NCBI GenBank assembly: GCA_964504625.1
Contig: CAZDEK010000024.1
Span: forward strand, 1 to 10,564
Length of the DNA: 10,564 nt
From: CAZDEK01 sp964504625
Lineage (GTDB): Bacteria > Patescibacteriota > Saccharimonadia > CAILAD01 > GCA-016700035
Direction of reading: 5' to 3'
Position 1 is the first letter of the stretch. Each line of letters starts with the position of its first letter. A program made the translations under genes and the position numbers. Shown one piece after another: positions 1-6,237 of this stretch. The notes below the pieces were generated by a model, which worked only from the letters and a program-made list of their open reading frames with translations, did not search any database and was not told the DNA's origin.

Positions 1-61
1 ACATAAGCAATCTGATCCAATTCCGAACACACCTCATACGCAAGCATCCTTGGAGCGCACA
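1..61. other. Upstream flank of the LCP gene
   Basis: Short stretch before the first gene. The only clear signal is the GGAG Shine-Dalgarno at 52-55. I see no convincing -35/-10 pair; a TG-A-TCCAAT string near 13-21 is too weak to call. Transcription may start outside the window. Confidence 0.4.
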
Positions 62-1432
62 ATGAACGCTACCAAGCCCGACTTTGTGTACGATCCGATT
101 CGTGACAAACGGCACAATTTACAGCCACTCGGTCGAGATAAAAAACCTCGTAAACCACGCTGGAAAAAAATTCTGCTCACGATACTTGCCCTTGGTATAG
201 CCGCCGGTATCGGTTTTCTTATCTTCACGTTTCGCAACGTTGTGAAGGTGGCACCAAACTTCTTCAAGCTCGAGCAAAAACTCAAAGGTGAAGACGAAGG
301 ACGAGTTAATATCCTCCTGCTTGGTATCGGTGATCCCGGCCATGACGGTGCGACACTGTCAGATACTAATATCCTCGTCAGCGTGAATACTCGCGATAAA
401 AAGGTCGCCATGACTTCGATACCGCGTGATACGCGCGTGAAGATTCCTGGATATGGGTACGCGAAGATTAATAACGCCAACGCCTACGGCGACACACCAC
501 TTGCCAAACAGACGGTCGAGAACTTTCTCGATGTGCCGATTCATTATTACGTGAAAGCAGACTTTACCGGACTTAAGCAGGCTGTAGATGCCGTCGGCGG
601 CATTGAGGTAGACAACAAGCAACTACTATCCGACCCAGAATACCCATGTGACAATAACCAATGGAAGAGTTGTGGCTTCAAAATGCAACCCGGAAAGCAG
701 CAGGTCAATGGTACCACTGCGCTCAAATACGCTCGCTGCCGTAAAGGCACCTGTGGTGATGATTTTGGTCGTGCCGCCCGACAACAGGAAGTCATCACGG
801 CCATCCGCACCAAAGCCCTCTCAGCCGACACCCTCCTGAATCCCGCCAAGCTCACCGCCCTTATTCAGACTGCAGGCGACAATGTAAAAACCGACCTTTC
901 GGTAGGCGAAATGCTCCGCTTGAACACTCTTACGAAGGAAATTCCAAATGACCAATTCATTAACGCCGTCTTTTCACTCGAACCAAATGGCTTCCTCAAG
1001 CCTTCTCCTGATGGCAGTTCCGACCTCGTCCCGGTCGATAGCACCCTTACCGAGATTCAGTCATTTGAGAAAGACATCTTCCGCCTGGGGCCGATCTGGG
1101 AAGAGAACCCTGTAATCGTAATCGAGAATGGCACCACAACGCCAAATCTCGGCGGCAAGCTGCAAGCCAAAATCCGCACCGATAAGCTACCCATTACCAT
1201 AGCCAGTGTTACCAATGCTTTGCGGCGTGACTATACTGCTACGCAGCTTATCGACTATAGCGGCGGCAAGAAAAACGATACAAAAGCTTATCTCGAAAGC
1301 CTCTTGAAGATCTCCGCCACCCCACCTGAAAAAGAAATCAAAAACCCCAGTCAAGACTTCGTCATCATCATCGGGCCAGACTATAGTAACTATTTACCGA
1401 CGCCAAGCTCTAGCTCACCAAGCGCTCGCTAG
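62..1432 (+). CDS. LytR-CpsA-Psr (LCP) family wall-polymer ligase with LytR C-terminal domain
   Basis: LCP enzymes sit in the cytoplasmic membrane. They transfer lipid-linked glycopolymers, such as teichoic-acid-like or capsular chains, onto peptidoglycan outside the cell. The 456-residue product has a basic N-terminus and one membrane segment (about residues 37-58). The LCP domain (about 80-250) shows the family signatures SDTNIL, IPRDTR, KINNANAYG and the late DFGRAARQQ, whose Asp and Arg residues bind the polyprenyl pyrophosphate substrate. A region from about 345 to 440 (starting near ENGT) looks like the LytR_C domain, followed by a Ser-rich tail. I chose ATG at 62 over an in-frame TTG at 50 because GGAG at 52-55 lies 6 nt before it and overlaps the TTG. 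Four cysteines (about 196, 204, 226, 231) sit in the second half of the catalytic domain and may form disulfides outside the cell. The exact polymer cannot be read from sequence. Confidence 0.93.
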   Translation: MNATKPDFVYDPIRDKRHNLQPLGRDKKPRKPRWKKILLTILALGIAAGIGFLIFTFRNVVKVAPNFFKLEQKLKGEDEGRVNILLLGIGDPGHDGATLSDTNILVSVNTRDKKVAMTSIPRDTRVKIPGYGYAKINNANAYGDTPLAKQTVENFLDVPIHYYVKADFTGLKQAVDAVGGIEVDNKQLLSDPEYPCDNNQWKSCGFKMQPGKQQVNGTTALKYARCRKGTCGDDFGRAARQQEVITAIRTKALSADTLLNPAKLTALIQTAGDNVKTDLSVGEMLRLNTLTKEIPNDQFINAVFSLEPNGFLKPSPDGSSDLVPVDSTLTEIQSFEKDIFRLGPIWEENPVIVIENGTTTPNLGGKLQAKIRTDKLPITIASVTNALRRDYTATQLIDYSGGKKNDTKAYLESLLKISATPPEKEIKNPSQDFVIIIGPDYSNYLPTPSSSSPSAR

Positions 1433-1459
1433 ACCTGTTCGCACTCCGTTCGCATATCC

Positions 1460-1468
1460 TGATATACT
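1460..1468 (+). promoter_or_regulatory. Extended -10 promoter of rarA, predicted leaderless
   Basis: TGATATACT reads as an extended -10 (TG-n-TATACT, hexamer 1463-1468). Six bases separate it from the rarA ATG, so the usual transcription start coincides with the start codon. No -35-like hexamer is visible 16-19 bp upstream, and no Shine-Dalgarno precedes the gene. It lies in the 42-bp gap after the LCP gene, so rarA can be transcribed independently. Confidence 0.6.
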
Positions 1469-1474
1469 GAGAGT

Positions 1475-2695
1475 ATGTCCGCCAAGCACCAGTCAAGCCC
1501 CGACCATACAGCACCAGAGTTTCGGCCGCTGGCTGACCGTCTGCGACCGACCAGCCTAAAAGAAATGGTTGGCCAAGAGAAAGTCATTGGCCGAGGACAA
1601 TTCCTACGCCAGCTGATTGATAGGGGTGAAGCTACCTCTCTCATCTTCTGGGGCCCGCCAGGCTGCGGTAAAACAACCCTTGCGCGCATTATCGCTCGTA
1701 CAGGTAATTACCACTTCATCGAGATCTCTGCCGTTACATCTGGTAAAGCTGATGTCCTGCGCGTCATCGAAGATGCCCGTGGCATGCAGCGGCTCGGCAC
1801 GAAGACGATCCTCTTCGTTGATGAGATCCACCGCTTCAACAAAGCACAGCAGGACGCCTTTCTCCCGCACATCGAGAATGGCACCATTATTCTTATCGGT
1901 GCAACCACTGAAAACCCAAGCTTCGAAGTCATCACCCCACTGCTATCGCGCAGTCGAGTCATTGTGCTAGAGCCGATCGCGAAAGCTGATCTGGTCAAGC
2001 TGCTTAAACGAGCGACTCAGACATACCCCCAACTTAAAGTCGACACCAAGGCTCTTAAGCTGCTTGCTGAATTTTCCGCTGGCGACGCCCGAGCTGCCCT
2101 CAATGGGCTGGAGGCGGCCGTCCAGGTCTCCCCCGCGCGATTAACGACTGATGCTATTGAGCAAGCCATGCAGCAAGTTGCCCTCGCCTATGACAAGACC
2201 GGCGAGATGCACTACAACACTATCTCGGCCTATATAAAATCCATCCGCGGTAGCCATGTCGATGCTGCCCTATTTTATCTCTTTCGTATGCTCACAGCCG
2301 GCGAAGACCCAAAATTCATCGCCCGTCGCCTGGTTATCCTTGCCTCCGAAGACATTGGCATGGCGGCACCAGCGGCACTGAATCTCGCCGTATCATGCTT
2401 TCTGGCGGTCGAGCGGGTTGGCTTACCGGAGTGCGAATATACGCTGGCGCACACCACTATCGCCCTTGCCAAATCCCCCAAGAATCGTAGCGTAGCTGAT
2501 GCCATGAGTCGCGCCAAGAAAGCCGTTAGCGATCATCCAACCGCACAAATCCCGCTAAGTCTACGGAATGCCCCCACGAAGCTTATGCAAGAGCTCGGCT
2601 ATGGTAAAGACTATCGGTGGCAAGCTGACTTCCAAGCACCTGGAGGATTCTTACCTAATGAACTCGAGAGCCTGCGTCTGTATTTTGACGATTAA
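1475..2695 (+). CDS. rarA: Replication-associated recombination protein RarA (MgsA) AAA+ ATPase
   Basis: RarA/MgsA (Mgs1/WRNIP1 in eukaryotes) is a cytoplasmic AAA+ ATPase related to clamp-loader subunits. It acts at stalled replication forks and single-strand DNA ends. The 406-residue product is slightly shorter than the usual ~430-450. It carries RPTSLKEMVGQ at the N-terminus, Walker A GPPGCGKTT (60-68), Walker B ILFVDE (112-117), sensor 1 GATTENPSF (142-150), an SRSR arginine-finger region (158-161) and the sensor 2 stretch GDARAALN (203-210). The family-specific C-terminal oligomerisation domain is recognisable from about 258, with GSHVDAALFYL and LASEDIGMAAP. The ATG at 1475 has no Shine-Dalgarno but follows a -10 element by 6 nt. 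Downstream is an intrinsic terminator (2760-2790). Confidence 0.97.
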   Translation: MSAKHQSSPDHTAPEFRPLADRLRPTSLKEMVGQEKVIGRGQFLRQLIDRGEATSLIFWGPPGCGKTTLARIIARTGNYHFIEISAVTSGKADVLRVIEDARGMQRLGTKTILFVDEIHRFNKAQQDAFLPHIENGTIILIGATTENPSFEVITPLLSRSRVIVLEPIAKADLVKLLKRATQTYPQLKVDTKALKLLAEFSAGDARAALNGLEAAVQVSPARLTTDAIEQAMQQVALAYDKTGEMHYNTISAYIKSIRGSHVDAALFYLFRMLTAGEDPKFIARRLVILASEDIGMAAPAALNLAVSCFLAVERVGLPECEYTLAHTTIALAKSPKNRSVADAMSRAKKAVSDHPTAQIPLSLRNAPTKLMQELGYGKDYRWQADFQAPGGFLPNELESLRLYFDD

Positions 2696-2759
2696 GCTTA
2701 TGCTTGGGTTTTTAGCCCACTCTTGCTACGCTGGAAGGCATACTCGAGACAAGGGAAAC

Positions 2760-2790
2760 GCCCGGACTATCTGTCCGGGCTTTTGGTTAT
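2760..2790 (+). terminator. Intrinsic terminator downstream of rarA
   Basis: GCCCGGAC (2760-2767) pairs with GTCCGGGC (2773-2780) around a 5-nt loop. The 8-bp GC-rich stem is followed by TTTTGGTTAT. It lies about 65 bp past the rarA stop and probably ends the LCP-rarA transcripts. Confidence 0.85.
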
Positions 2791-2797
2791 ATGGCGT

Positions 2798-2831
2798 AAA
2801 AAATACGCCTGGAATCCTAAGATTCCAGGCG
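2798..2831 (-). terminator. Intrinsic terminator of the minus-strand two-gene operon
   Basis: An 11-bp perfect stem (2806-2816 with 2821-2831, loop CTAA) is followed on the minus strand by TATTTTTT (2805-2798). It starts 7 bp past the stop at 2838, so it ends the operon of the two small unknown genes. It lies back to back with the rarA terminator. Confidence 0.88.
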
Positions 2832-2837
2832 AAGTGG

Positions 2838-3263
2838 TTACGTGAGAGCCTCAAGGGCACCACTGAAGCGCAGCAATGCATCGTCTACGAGGATTCCCTG
2901 GGTATGAGCCAGGGCCTCGAGCTCAGCATGCAACTGCCGGGCACAGAGCTCCGTCATGTCCATGCCGCGTGACTTGGCTAGATCTTCCAGCGTGATCAAG
3001 AAGTCGGTATTGAACATCAGCCAGTACTGTTCCGGTGACATGGCGACTTCACCACCAAAACGGTCACTGAAGATCACGTGGCCTTCCAGCACCTGGCAGC
3101 TAGCCGGAGGCAAGGCATCTGGGCTGAAGTAGGCAACATTGCCGAAGTCGTCATGGATTGCCACACAGCTCTCATCTGGCTCTTCCGGCAATAAGAAGAC
3201 CTGTGGGCAGCAGTCATCAGAATGACAGAGCGTGGTGATATGAACTCGCCGGCTGCTTCTCAT
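2838..3263 (-). CDS. Small cysteine-containing protein of unknown function, second gene of a two-gene operon
   Basis: I do not recognise this 141-residue protein. It is acidic, with no signal peptide or membrane segment, so probably cytoplasmic. The N-terminus has a Cys/His cluster (CHSDDCC: C13, H14, C18, C19) followed by Pro, which might bind a metal. A HDDFGNVAYF segment (37-46) follows, reminiscent of short hypothetical proteins with a CCP...DD-GN pattern, but I cannot name a family. The second half (about 75-140) is mostly predicted helix. The ATG overlaps the stop of the upstream gene in an ATGA, which indicates translational coupling. A purine-rich GAGGCGG lies 7 nt before the ATG. The gene ends 7 bp before a strong terminator. 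The start and the reality of the gene are well supported by operon signals; the function is open. Confidence 0.8.
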   Translation of the reverse strand: MRSSRRVHITTLCHSDDCCPQVFLLPEEPDESCVAIHDDFGNVAYFSPDALPPASCQVLEGHVIFSDRFGGEVAMSPEQYWLMFNTDFLITLEDLAKSRGMDMTELCARQLHAELEALAHTQGILVDDALLRFSGALEALT

Positions 3264-3676
3264 GGCTGCACCGCCTCGACATCGCGCCTATCTACTTCAT
3301 CTGCCATGCGACGCAACTCACTGGCAAACTCCAATGCCTCATCGCTGTGGAGTCGCACCAAGGAGTTCCCCATCTGCACACAGACGAAGTGATTGTGCGG
3401 CGTCTCCACATACACACTCATTATGCGCCAGGTGGCACTATAGGGATCGGTCACGCAGTGCGATCGATAGCCAGGCCGACGCAGCGCGTTGTCTTCAACG
3501 AACTGCGCCAATTCTTTGGCCCGCACCGGCCTCAGCTCAATCTTATGATGATTGAGTGAGATGCGTAGACGTGTGGGCGCGTCGAGCGGCTTCACGGCCT
3601 CGATCTTCAGGCGAACATCTGACGATGCGTCAGTCACGGCAGCCGGGGTTGGCTGCTCGTGCGATTGCTGGGGCAT
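3260..3676 (-). CDS. Small hypothetical protein, first gene of a two-gene operon
   Basis: The function is not recognisable. The 138-residue product has a polar, probably disordered N-terminus (1-20). A beta-rich core follows, with alternating stretches such as RLRISLNHHKIEL and WRIMSVYVETPHNHFVCVQMG. The protein ends in a charged helix (about 108-134, SDEALEFASELRRMADEVDR). There is no membrane segment. The overall plan, a small beta domain plus an amphipathic helix, could suit a binding or adaptor protein, but that is a guess. The start is firm: AGGAG (3683-3687) stands 6 nt upstream, and a complete -35/-10 promoter gives a ~24-nt leader. The stop overlaps the start of the next gene by ATGA, so the two products are likely made together. 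Confidence 0.8.
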   Translation of the reverse strand: MPQQSHEQPTPAAVTDASSDVRLKIEAVKPLDAPTRLRISLNHHKIELRPVRAKELAQFVEDNALRRPGYRSHCVTDPYSATWRIMSVYVETPHNHFVCVQMGNSLVRLHSDEALEFASELRRMADEVDRRDVEAVQP

Positions 3677-3706
3677 AAGGTACTCCTAGCTGGGGATGGA
3701 AACGCT

Positions 3707-3735
3707 ATCGTACCAGATAACCTAAAAAATGTCGA
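3707..3735 (-). promoter_or_regulatory. Sigma70-type promoter of the two-gene unknown operon
   Basis: On the minus strand, TCGACA (3730-3735, one mismatch to TTGACA) is followed after exactly 17 bp by TACGAT (3707-3712), preceded by TG-G as an extended -10. The predicted start near 3700 gives a leader of about 24 nt containing AGGAG. Confidence 0.75.
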
Positions 3736-3767
3736 GACTAAATAACGCCCTCACGACGTGAGGGCGT
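3736..3767 (-). terminator. Intrinsic terminator overlapping the end of the 3751-4218 gene
   Basis: ACGCCCTCAC (3745-3754) pairs with GTGAGGGCGT (3758-3767), a 10-bp stem with a GAC loop. On the minus strand it is followed by TTATTTAGT (3744-3736). The stem contains the last codons and the TGA stop of the gene it ends, so coding and termination share the same bases. Confidence 0.75.
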
Positions 3768-4218
3768 AAGCCGCTCGCCAGTCCTGGCGAACGAGGGTCG
3801 CAGCAGAAGGCAAGATCTCCACCAGATCACGCGGTGCAACAATCTCAGTGCCGCGTCGACGCAAGATGATTCTGGTAGGATAGGCCAGTTCGCTGTATCG
3901 ACTGTCTACCTTGATGCTGATCCGATCTGATGGCTTCAAGACCGACTGCATATGCGGCCATGTCTTACGCCAGAAGCTAGTCATGCGCTTCACGTCATCA
4001 TAGTGATGGCGCGTCACACAGTCCTCACATGCCCGACACAGCAAGAAGAATTCTTGCTCAGAATAGAAAAGCAAGCGCTCATCGCCATCGCGCATGACGG
4101 CGGCCATGCACACCGCTTCTGCTTCGGGCGCACTGAAGGAATGAAACAATGAGAGAAGGGCTACTTCACCCACCTGGGTCAGGTTGCAGATCCAGACATA
4201 GTCGTCACCGAGCTCCAT
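3751..4218 (-). CDS. Cysteine-rich hypothetical protein
   Basis: I do not recognise this 155-residue protein. It has no signal peptide or clear membrane helix. It carries CxxCxxC (C61, C64, C67) followed by HH at 71-72, plus C11 and C37. This spacing could hold a metal or act in redox chemistry, but it matches no family I can name. A basic beta-rich part (about 97-135) and a C-terminal RQDWRAAYA segment follow. An upstream in-frame ATG at 4251 was rejected because it overlaps the predicted -10 hexamer. ATG at 4218 has AAGGGGAG (4223-4230) 4 nt before it. The gene is single, with its own promoter and terminator, next to the two-gene unknown operon. Confidence 0.75.
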   Translation of the reverse strand: MELGDDYVWICNLTQVGEVALLSLFHSFSAPEAEAVCMAAVMRDGDERLLFYSEQEFFLLCRACEDCVTRHHYDDVKRMTSFWRKTWPHMQSVLKPSDRISIKVDSRYSELAYPTRIILRRRGTEIVAPRDLVEILPSAATLVRQDWRAAYALTS

Positions 4219-4249
4219 ACCGCTCCCCTTTCGAAAGGTACTGGCCGGC

Positions 4250-4278
4250 ATTGTATCAGATAAACCAGCAATTTTCGA
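4250..4278 (-). promoter_or_regulatory. Extended -10 promoter of the cysteine-rich hypothetical gene
   Basis: On the minus strand, TCGAAA (4273-4278) is followed after 17 bp by TACAAT (4250-4255), preceded by TG-A to give TGATACAAT. The predicted start near 4243 leaves a ~25-nt leader with a GGGGAG ribosome site. The same nine bases form the -10 of the GDPD gene. Confidence 0.7.
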
Positions 4279-4280
4279 GG

Positions 4281-4748
4281 TTACGACCGACCACGCTGCT
4301 TAGCAAAAAACTGCTGATGATAGGCTTCGGCGGGATAAAATTCCTGAGCAGCTTCCAGCTTCGTCACTATTGGATCACGATACTTGCCTGATGCAGTCAG
4401 TTCGGCGATGACTTGTTCAGCCACCCGCTTCTGCTCGGCATCGTGAAAGAATATTGCGCTCCGGTAGTTATCTCCTATATCGGGCCCCTGCCGATCGAGC
4501 TGGGTCGGATCATGCATAGCCAAATACTGCCGTACTAGATTCTCATAACTAACCTGAGTCGGATCATACTCTAATCGCACAGTCTCAGCATGACCAGTCG
4601 TATGGCTACAGACCTGTTCGTAGGTCGGGCTCGGCACATGACCACCCTCGTACCCCACCGTGGTCTTTATGACGCCGGACTGATTGAGAAATGCATCCTC
4701 GATATGCCAGAAGCAACCACCGGCAAAGTCTGCGATCTGCGTCTTCAT
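4281..4748 (-). CDS. msrA: Peptide-methionine (S)-S-oxide reductase MsrA
   Basis: MsrA reduces the S-epimer of methionine sulfoxide in proteins, repairing oxidative damage. The 155-residue product is a typical single-domain MsrA. It has the active-site GCFW near the N-terminus (Cys12 catalytic), VGYEGG, a VCSHTTGHAE segment, the DPTQLDRQGPDIGDNYRS substrate-site region and AEAYHQQFF near the end. The C-terminus (FFAKQRGRS) lacks the resolving cysteine seen in many MsrA proteins. Regeneration may therefore use the remaining Cys in the VCSH segment or an external thiol. The ATG follows a perfect TATAAT by 7 nt and has no Shine-Dalgarno, so it is probably leaderless. No terminator follows, and transcripts may run into the next minus-strand gene. 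The partner enzyme msrB lies about 4.3 kb away on the same strand. Confidence 0.96.
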   Translation of the reverse strand: MKTQIADFAGGCFWHIEDAFLNQSGVIKTTVGYEGGHVPSPTYEQVCSHTTGHAETVRLEYDPTQVSYENLVRQYLAMHDPTQLDRQGPDIGDNYRSAIFFHDAEQKRVAEQVIAELTASGKYRDPIVTKLEAAQEFYPAEAYHQQFFAKQRGRS

Positions 4749-4755
4749 TACAGTG

Positions 4756-4761
4756 ATTATA
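4756..4761 (-). promoter_or_regulatory. -10 element of msrA inside the tail of the upstream gene
   Basis: A perfect TATAAT on the minus strand includes the TAA stop of the TIGR03085-like gene and ends 7 nt before the msrA ATG, the spacing expected for a leaderless transcript. No good -35 is seen at 16-18 bp. Confidence 0.55.
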
Positions 4762-5413
4762 CCCCGATGTCAGCCGCTTCATAGATGCGGCGGGCTGCCA
4801 TGTCACCTTCAACCTGCAATCGAGCGGCGCGAGCACGCCCCATAAAAAGCAGTAAAAATTCGCCGGGTCGCCCAGTCAATCTGAGCTCCGGCACATCGAC
4901 ACCGTGATGCGCTCGACCAATCACCTGCTCATGCACTTCATTTGTAAAGCTGTCATGCAGCACTAACCGGAATGCCCCTTCCACTCGACGCCAAGCAAAC
5001 CGAGAAAGCAATGGCACAAAGCTCGCAAGCTCCTGTTCCACGAGTTCAGGCAGCTGCCGCTTGCGCTTCAGTTCACCGCGCAACACATCCTCGTTGTGAA
5101 TGTAAAACTCAACTAGATTCGGACCAAACAGTGGAATCCAAGCCGGCGGCTTTGCCAGACGATGAATGAGCTGCTTGTGCCCGATGTGCTTCATCTGCTG
5201 AATGGCTATCTCGTGCTTGCTGTACCAAAATGGCAGGACGATCCCAGCTCGCGCGCCCAGACCACCTCGCTCGCGCACGATCAGATGAGCCGCCAAATCC
5301 TCAATCGTCCAACCATCACACAGCGTCATGGCTAGCCACTCACTCTGCTTCAGGCCTCGCAATGTCTCGACACAATACTGTCGTTCGGCCAGAATAGCTT
5401 GTCGTTTACTCAT
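4757..5413 (-). CDS. TIGR03085-family metal-binding protein (DinB/mycothiol-dependent maleylpyruvate isomerase-like fold)
   Basis: The 218-residue product matches the TIGR03085 pattern known mainly from actinobacteria, a branch of the DinB/YfiT-like four-helix-bundle superfamily. Seen here are LCDGWTIEDLAAHLIVRERG (31-50), including the expected metal-ligand H43, and NLVEFYIHNEDVLRG (99-113) with E102 and H106 spaced as the second and third ligands. Near the C-terminus is the LTGRPGEFLLLFMGR segment. Relatives use a divalent metal and a low-molecular-weight thiol (mycothiol, bacillithiol), but the reaction of this subfamily is not established. No thiol-synthesis gene is visible in the window. 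The ATG lies 6 nt after an extended -10, with no Shine-Dalgarno. The gene is divergent from the GDPD gene and 8 bp upstream of msrA, which hints at a shared redox or detoxification role. Confidence 0.85.
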   Translation of the reverse strand: MSKRQAILAERQYCVETLRGLKQSEWLAMTLCDGWTIEDLAAHLIVRERGGLGARAGIVLPFWYSKHEIAIQQMKHIGHKQLIHRLAKPPAWIPLFGPNLVEFYIHNEDVLRGELKRKRQLPELVEQELASFVPLLSRFAWRRVEGAFRLVLHDSFTNEVHEQVIGRAHHGVDVPELRLTGRPGEFLLLFMGRARAARLQVEGDMAARRIYEAADIGV

Positions 5414-5419
5414 GTATCT

Positions 5420-5428
5420 AGTCTAGCA
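5420..5428 (-). promoter_or_regulatory. Extended -10 promoter of the TIGR03085-like gene, predicted leaderless
   Basis: On the minus strand TGCTAGACT (TG-C-TAGACT, hexamer 5420-5425) ends 6 nt before the ATG at 5413. There is no -35 match and no ribosome site. Confidence 0.5.
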
Positions 5429-5445
5429 CTGAGGGCGACTCTAGG

Positions 5446-5454
5446 TGATACAAT
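5446..5454 (+). promoter_or_regulatory. Extended -10 promoter of the GDPD-capA operon, predicted leaderless
   Basis: TGATACAAT (hexamer TACAAT 5449-5454) ends 6 nt before the GTG start at 5461. No -35 is recognisable at 16-18 bp. It shares the 47-bp divergent gap with the promoter at 5420-5428. Confidence 0.62.
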
Positions 5455-5460
5455 ACCGAT

Positions 5461-6237
5461 GTGAACGCCCAGGCGCGCAATTTCTTTCTTCGCTCACACG
5501 AGCGACCAGTCGTCATCGCCCATCGCGGTGCGTCTGGCGATGCACCTGAGAATACTCTGGCCGCCTTTCGTGAAGCCATCCGACAGAAGGCCGATGCGAT
5601 CGAGCTGGATGTACAACAAACTCGTGATAATAAGCTCATCATTCTTCATGACCCATGGTTACAGCGAACAACATCTGGACGCGGTCTAGTCAGTTCAAAA
5701 AATCTCAAGCAGATCAAAGCTCTCGATGCTGGCAGCTGGCACTCTCCTCGCTTCGCCGGAGAGCGAGTTCCGACACTGGAGGAAGTACTCGATACGTTTG
5801 GCGTCAAAACTCACTATGTCATCGAGCTCAAGTTCTATCGTCCAAATCCGGGTCGATTCGCACGACGAGTCTACGATGCAGTCGCAAGTCGCAAACTCCT
5901 CGACCACACACTCTTTCTCTCATTTGACCCTCGACTACTCTCGCAGATCGAAAAAAATAATCCGGCTGCTAAGACCTGTTGGGCCTACTTTCCGCTCTTT
6001 GGCTGGGTGCCTCCAGAAAGGCTTGTCAACCGTTTTGACGCCCTGGCAATCGCCTCGCGCAAAGCCAGCAAGGCCTACACCGATCGCCTCCATGATCTGG
6101 GCAAGCCAGTCGATCTATGGATGGGAGCCCGAGAGCAGCCAGAACGCGAACTTCAATCCAAGGCTGATTTCATTACCACCAACCACCCAGCCAAACTCCG
6201 TACTTATCTGAACCAACAATCCACCCGTCAGCCATGA
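5461..6237 (+). CDS. Glycerophosphodiester phosphodiesterase family protein
   Basis: GDPD enzymes hydrolyse glycerophosphodiesters to glycerol-3-phosphate and an alcohol, recycling phospholipid head groups. Some relatives act on lysophospholipids or teichoic acids. The 258-residue TIM-barrel protein has AHRGASGDAPENT (20-32), AIELDVQQTRDNKLIILHD (46-64) with the catalytic pair H21 and H63 and metal ligands E48 and D50, IELK (121-124) with the third acidic ligand, and a terminal ITTNHP in place of the usual ITD-P. There is no signal peptide, so it is probably cytoplasmic. The GTG start is set by the -10 element 6 nt upstream; an overlapping ATG at 5459 is followed at once by TGA. The stop overlaps the start of the CapA-like gene (ATGA), so the two form an operon. 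Confidence 0.93.
   Translation: MNAQARNFFLRSHERPVVIAHRGASGDAPENTLAAFREAIRQKADAIELDVQQTRDNKLIILHDPWLQRTTSGRGLVSSKNLKQIKALDAGSWHSPRFAGERVPTLEEVLDTFGVKTHYVIELKFYRPNPGRFARRVYDAVASRKLLDHTLFLSFDPRLLSQIEKNNPAAKTCWAYFPLFGWVPPERLVNRFDALAIASRKASKAYTDRLHDLGKPVDLWMGAREQPERELQSKADFITTNHPAKLRTYLNQQSTRQP

Noticed and set aside
50..61. TTG at 50 as the LCP start
   Set aside because: It overlaps the GGAG that serves the ATG at 62 and has no ribosome site of its own.
1121..1886. Exact 16-bp repeat (1121-1136 and 1871-1886)
   Set aside because: Both copies encode an IENGT peptide in unrelated genes with the same codons. No flanking similarity exists, so coincidence is the simplest explanation.
2568..2972. Plus-strand 134-codon frame across the rarA end and intergenic region
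   Set aside because: It runs through two terminator hairpins and over the end of a real gene on the other strand, has no ribosome site, and its product shows no protein-like pattern.
4219..4251. ATG at 4251 as the start of the cysteine-rich hypothetical gene
   Set aside because: That ATG overlaps the TACAAT -10 hexamer, so it would not be in the transcript. ATG at 4218 has a GGGGAG site and lies downstream of the predicted transcription start.
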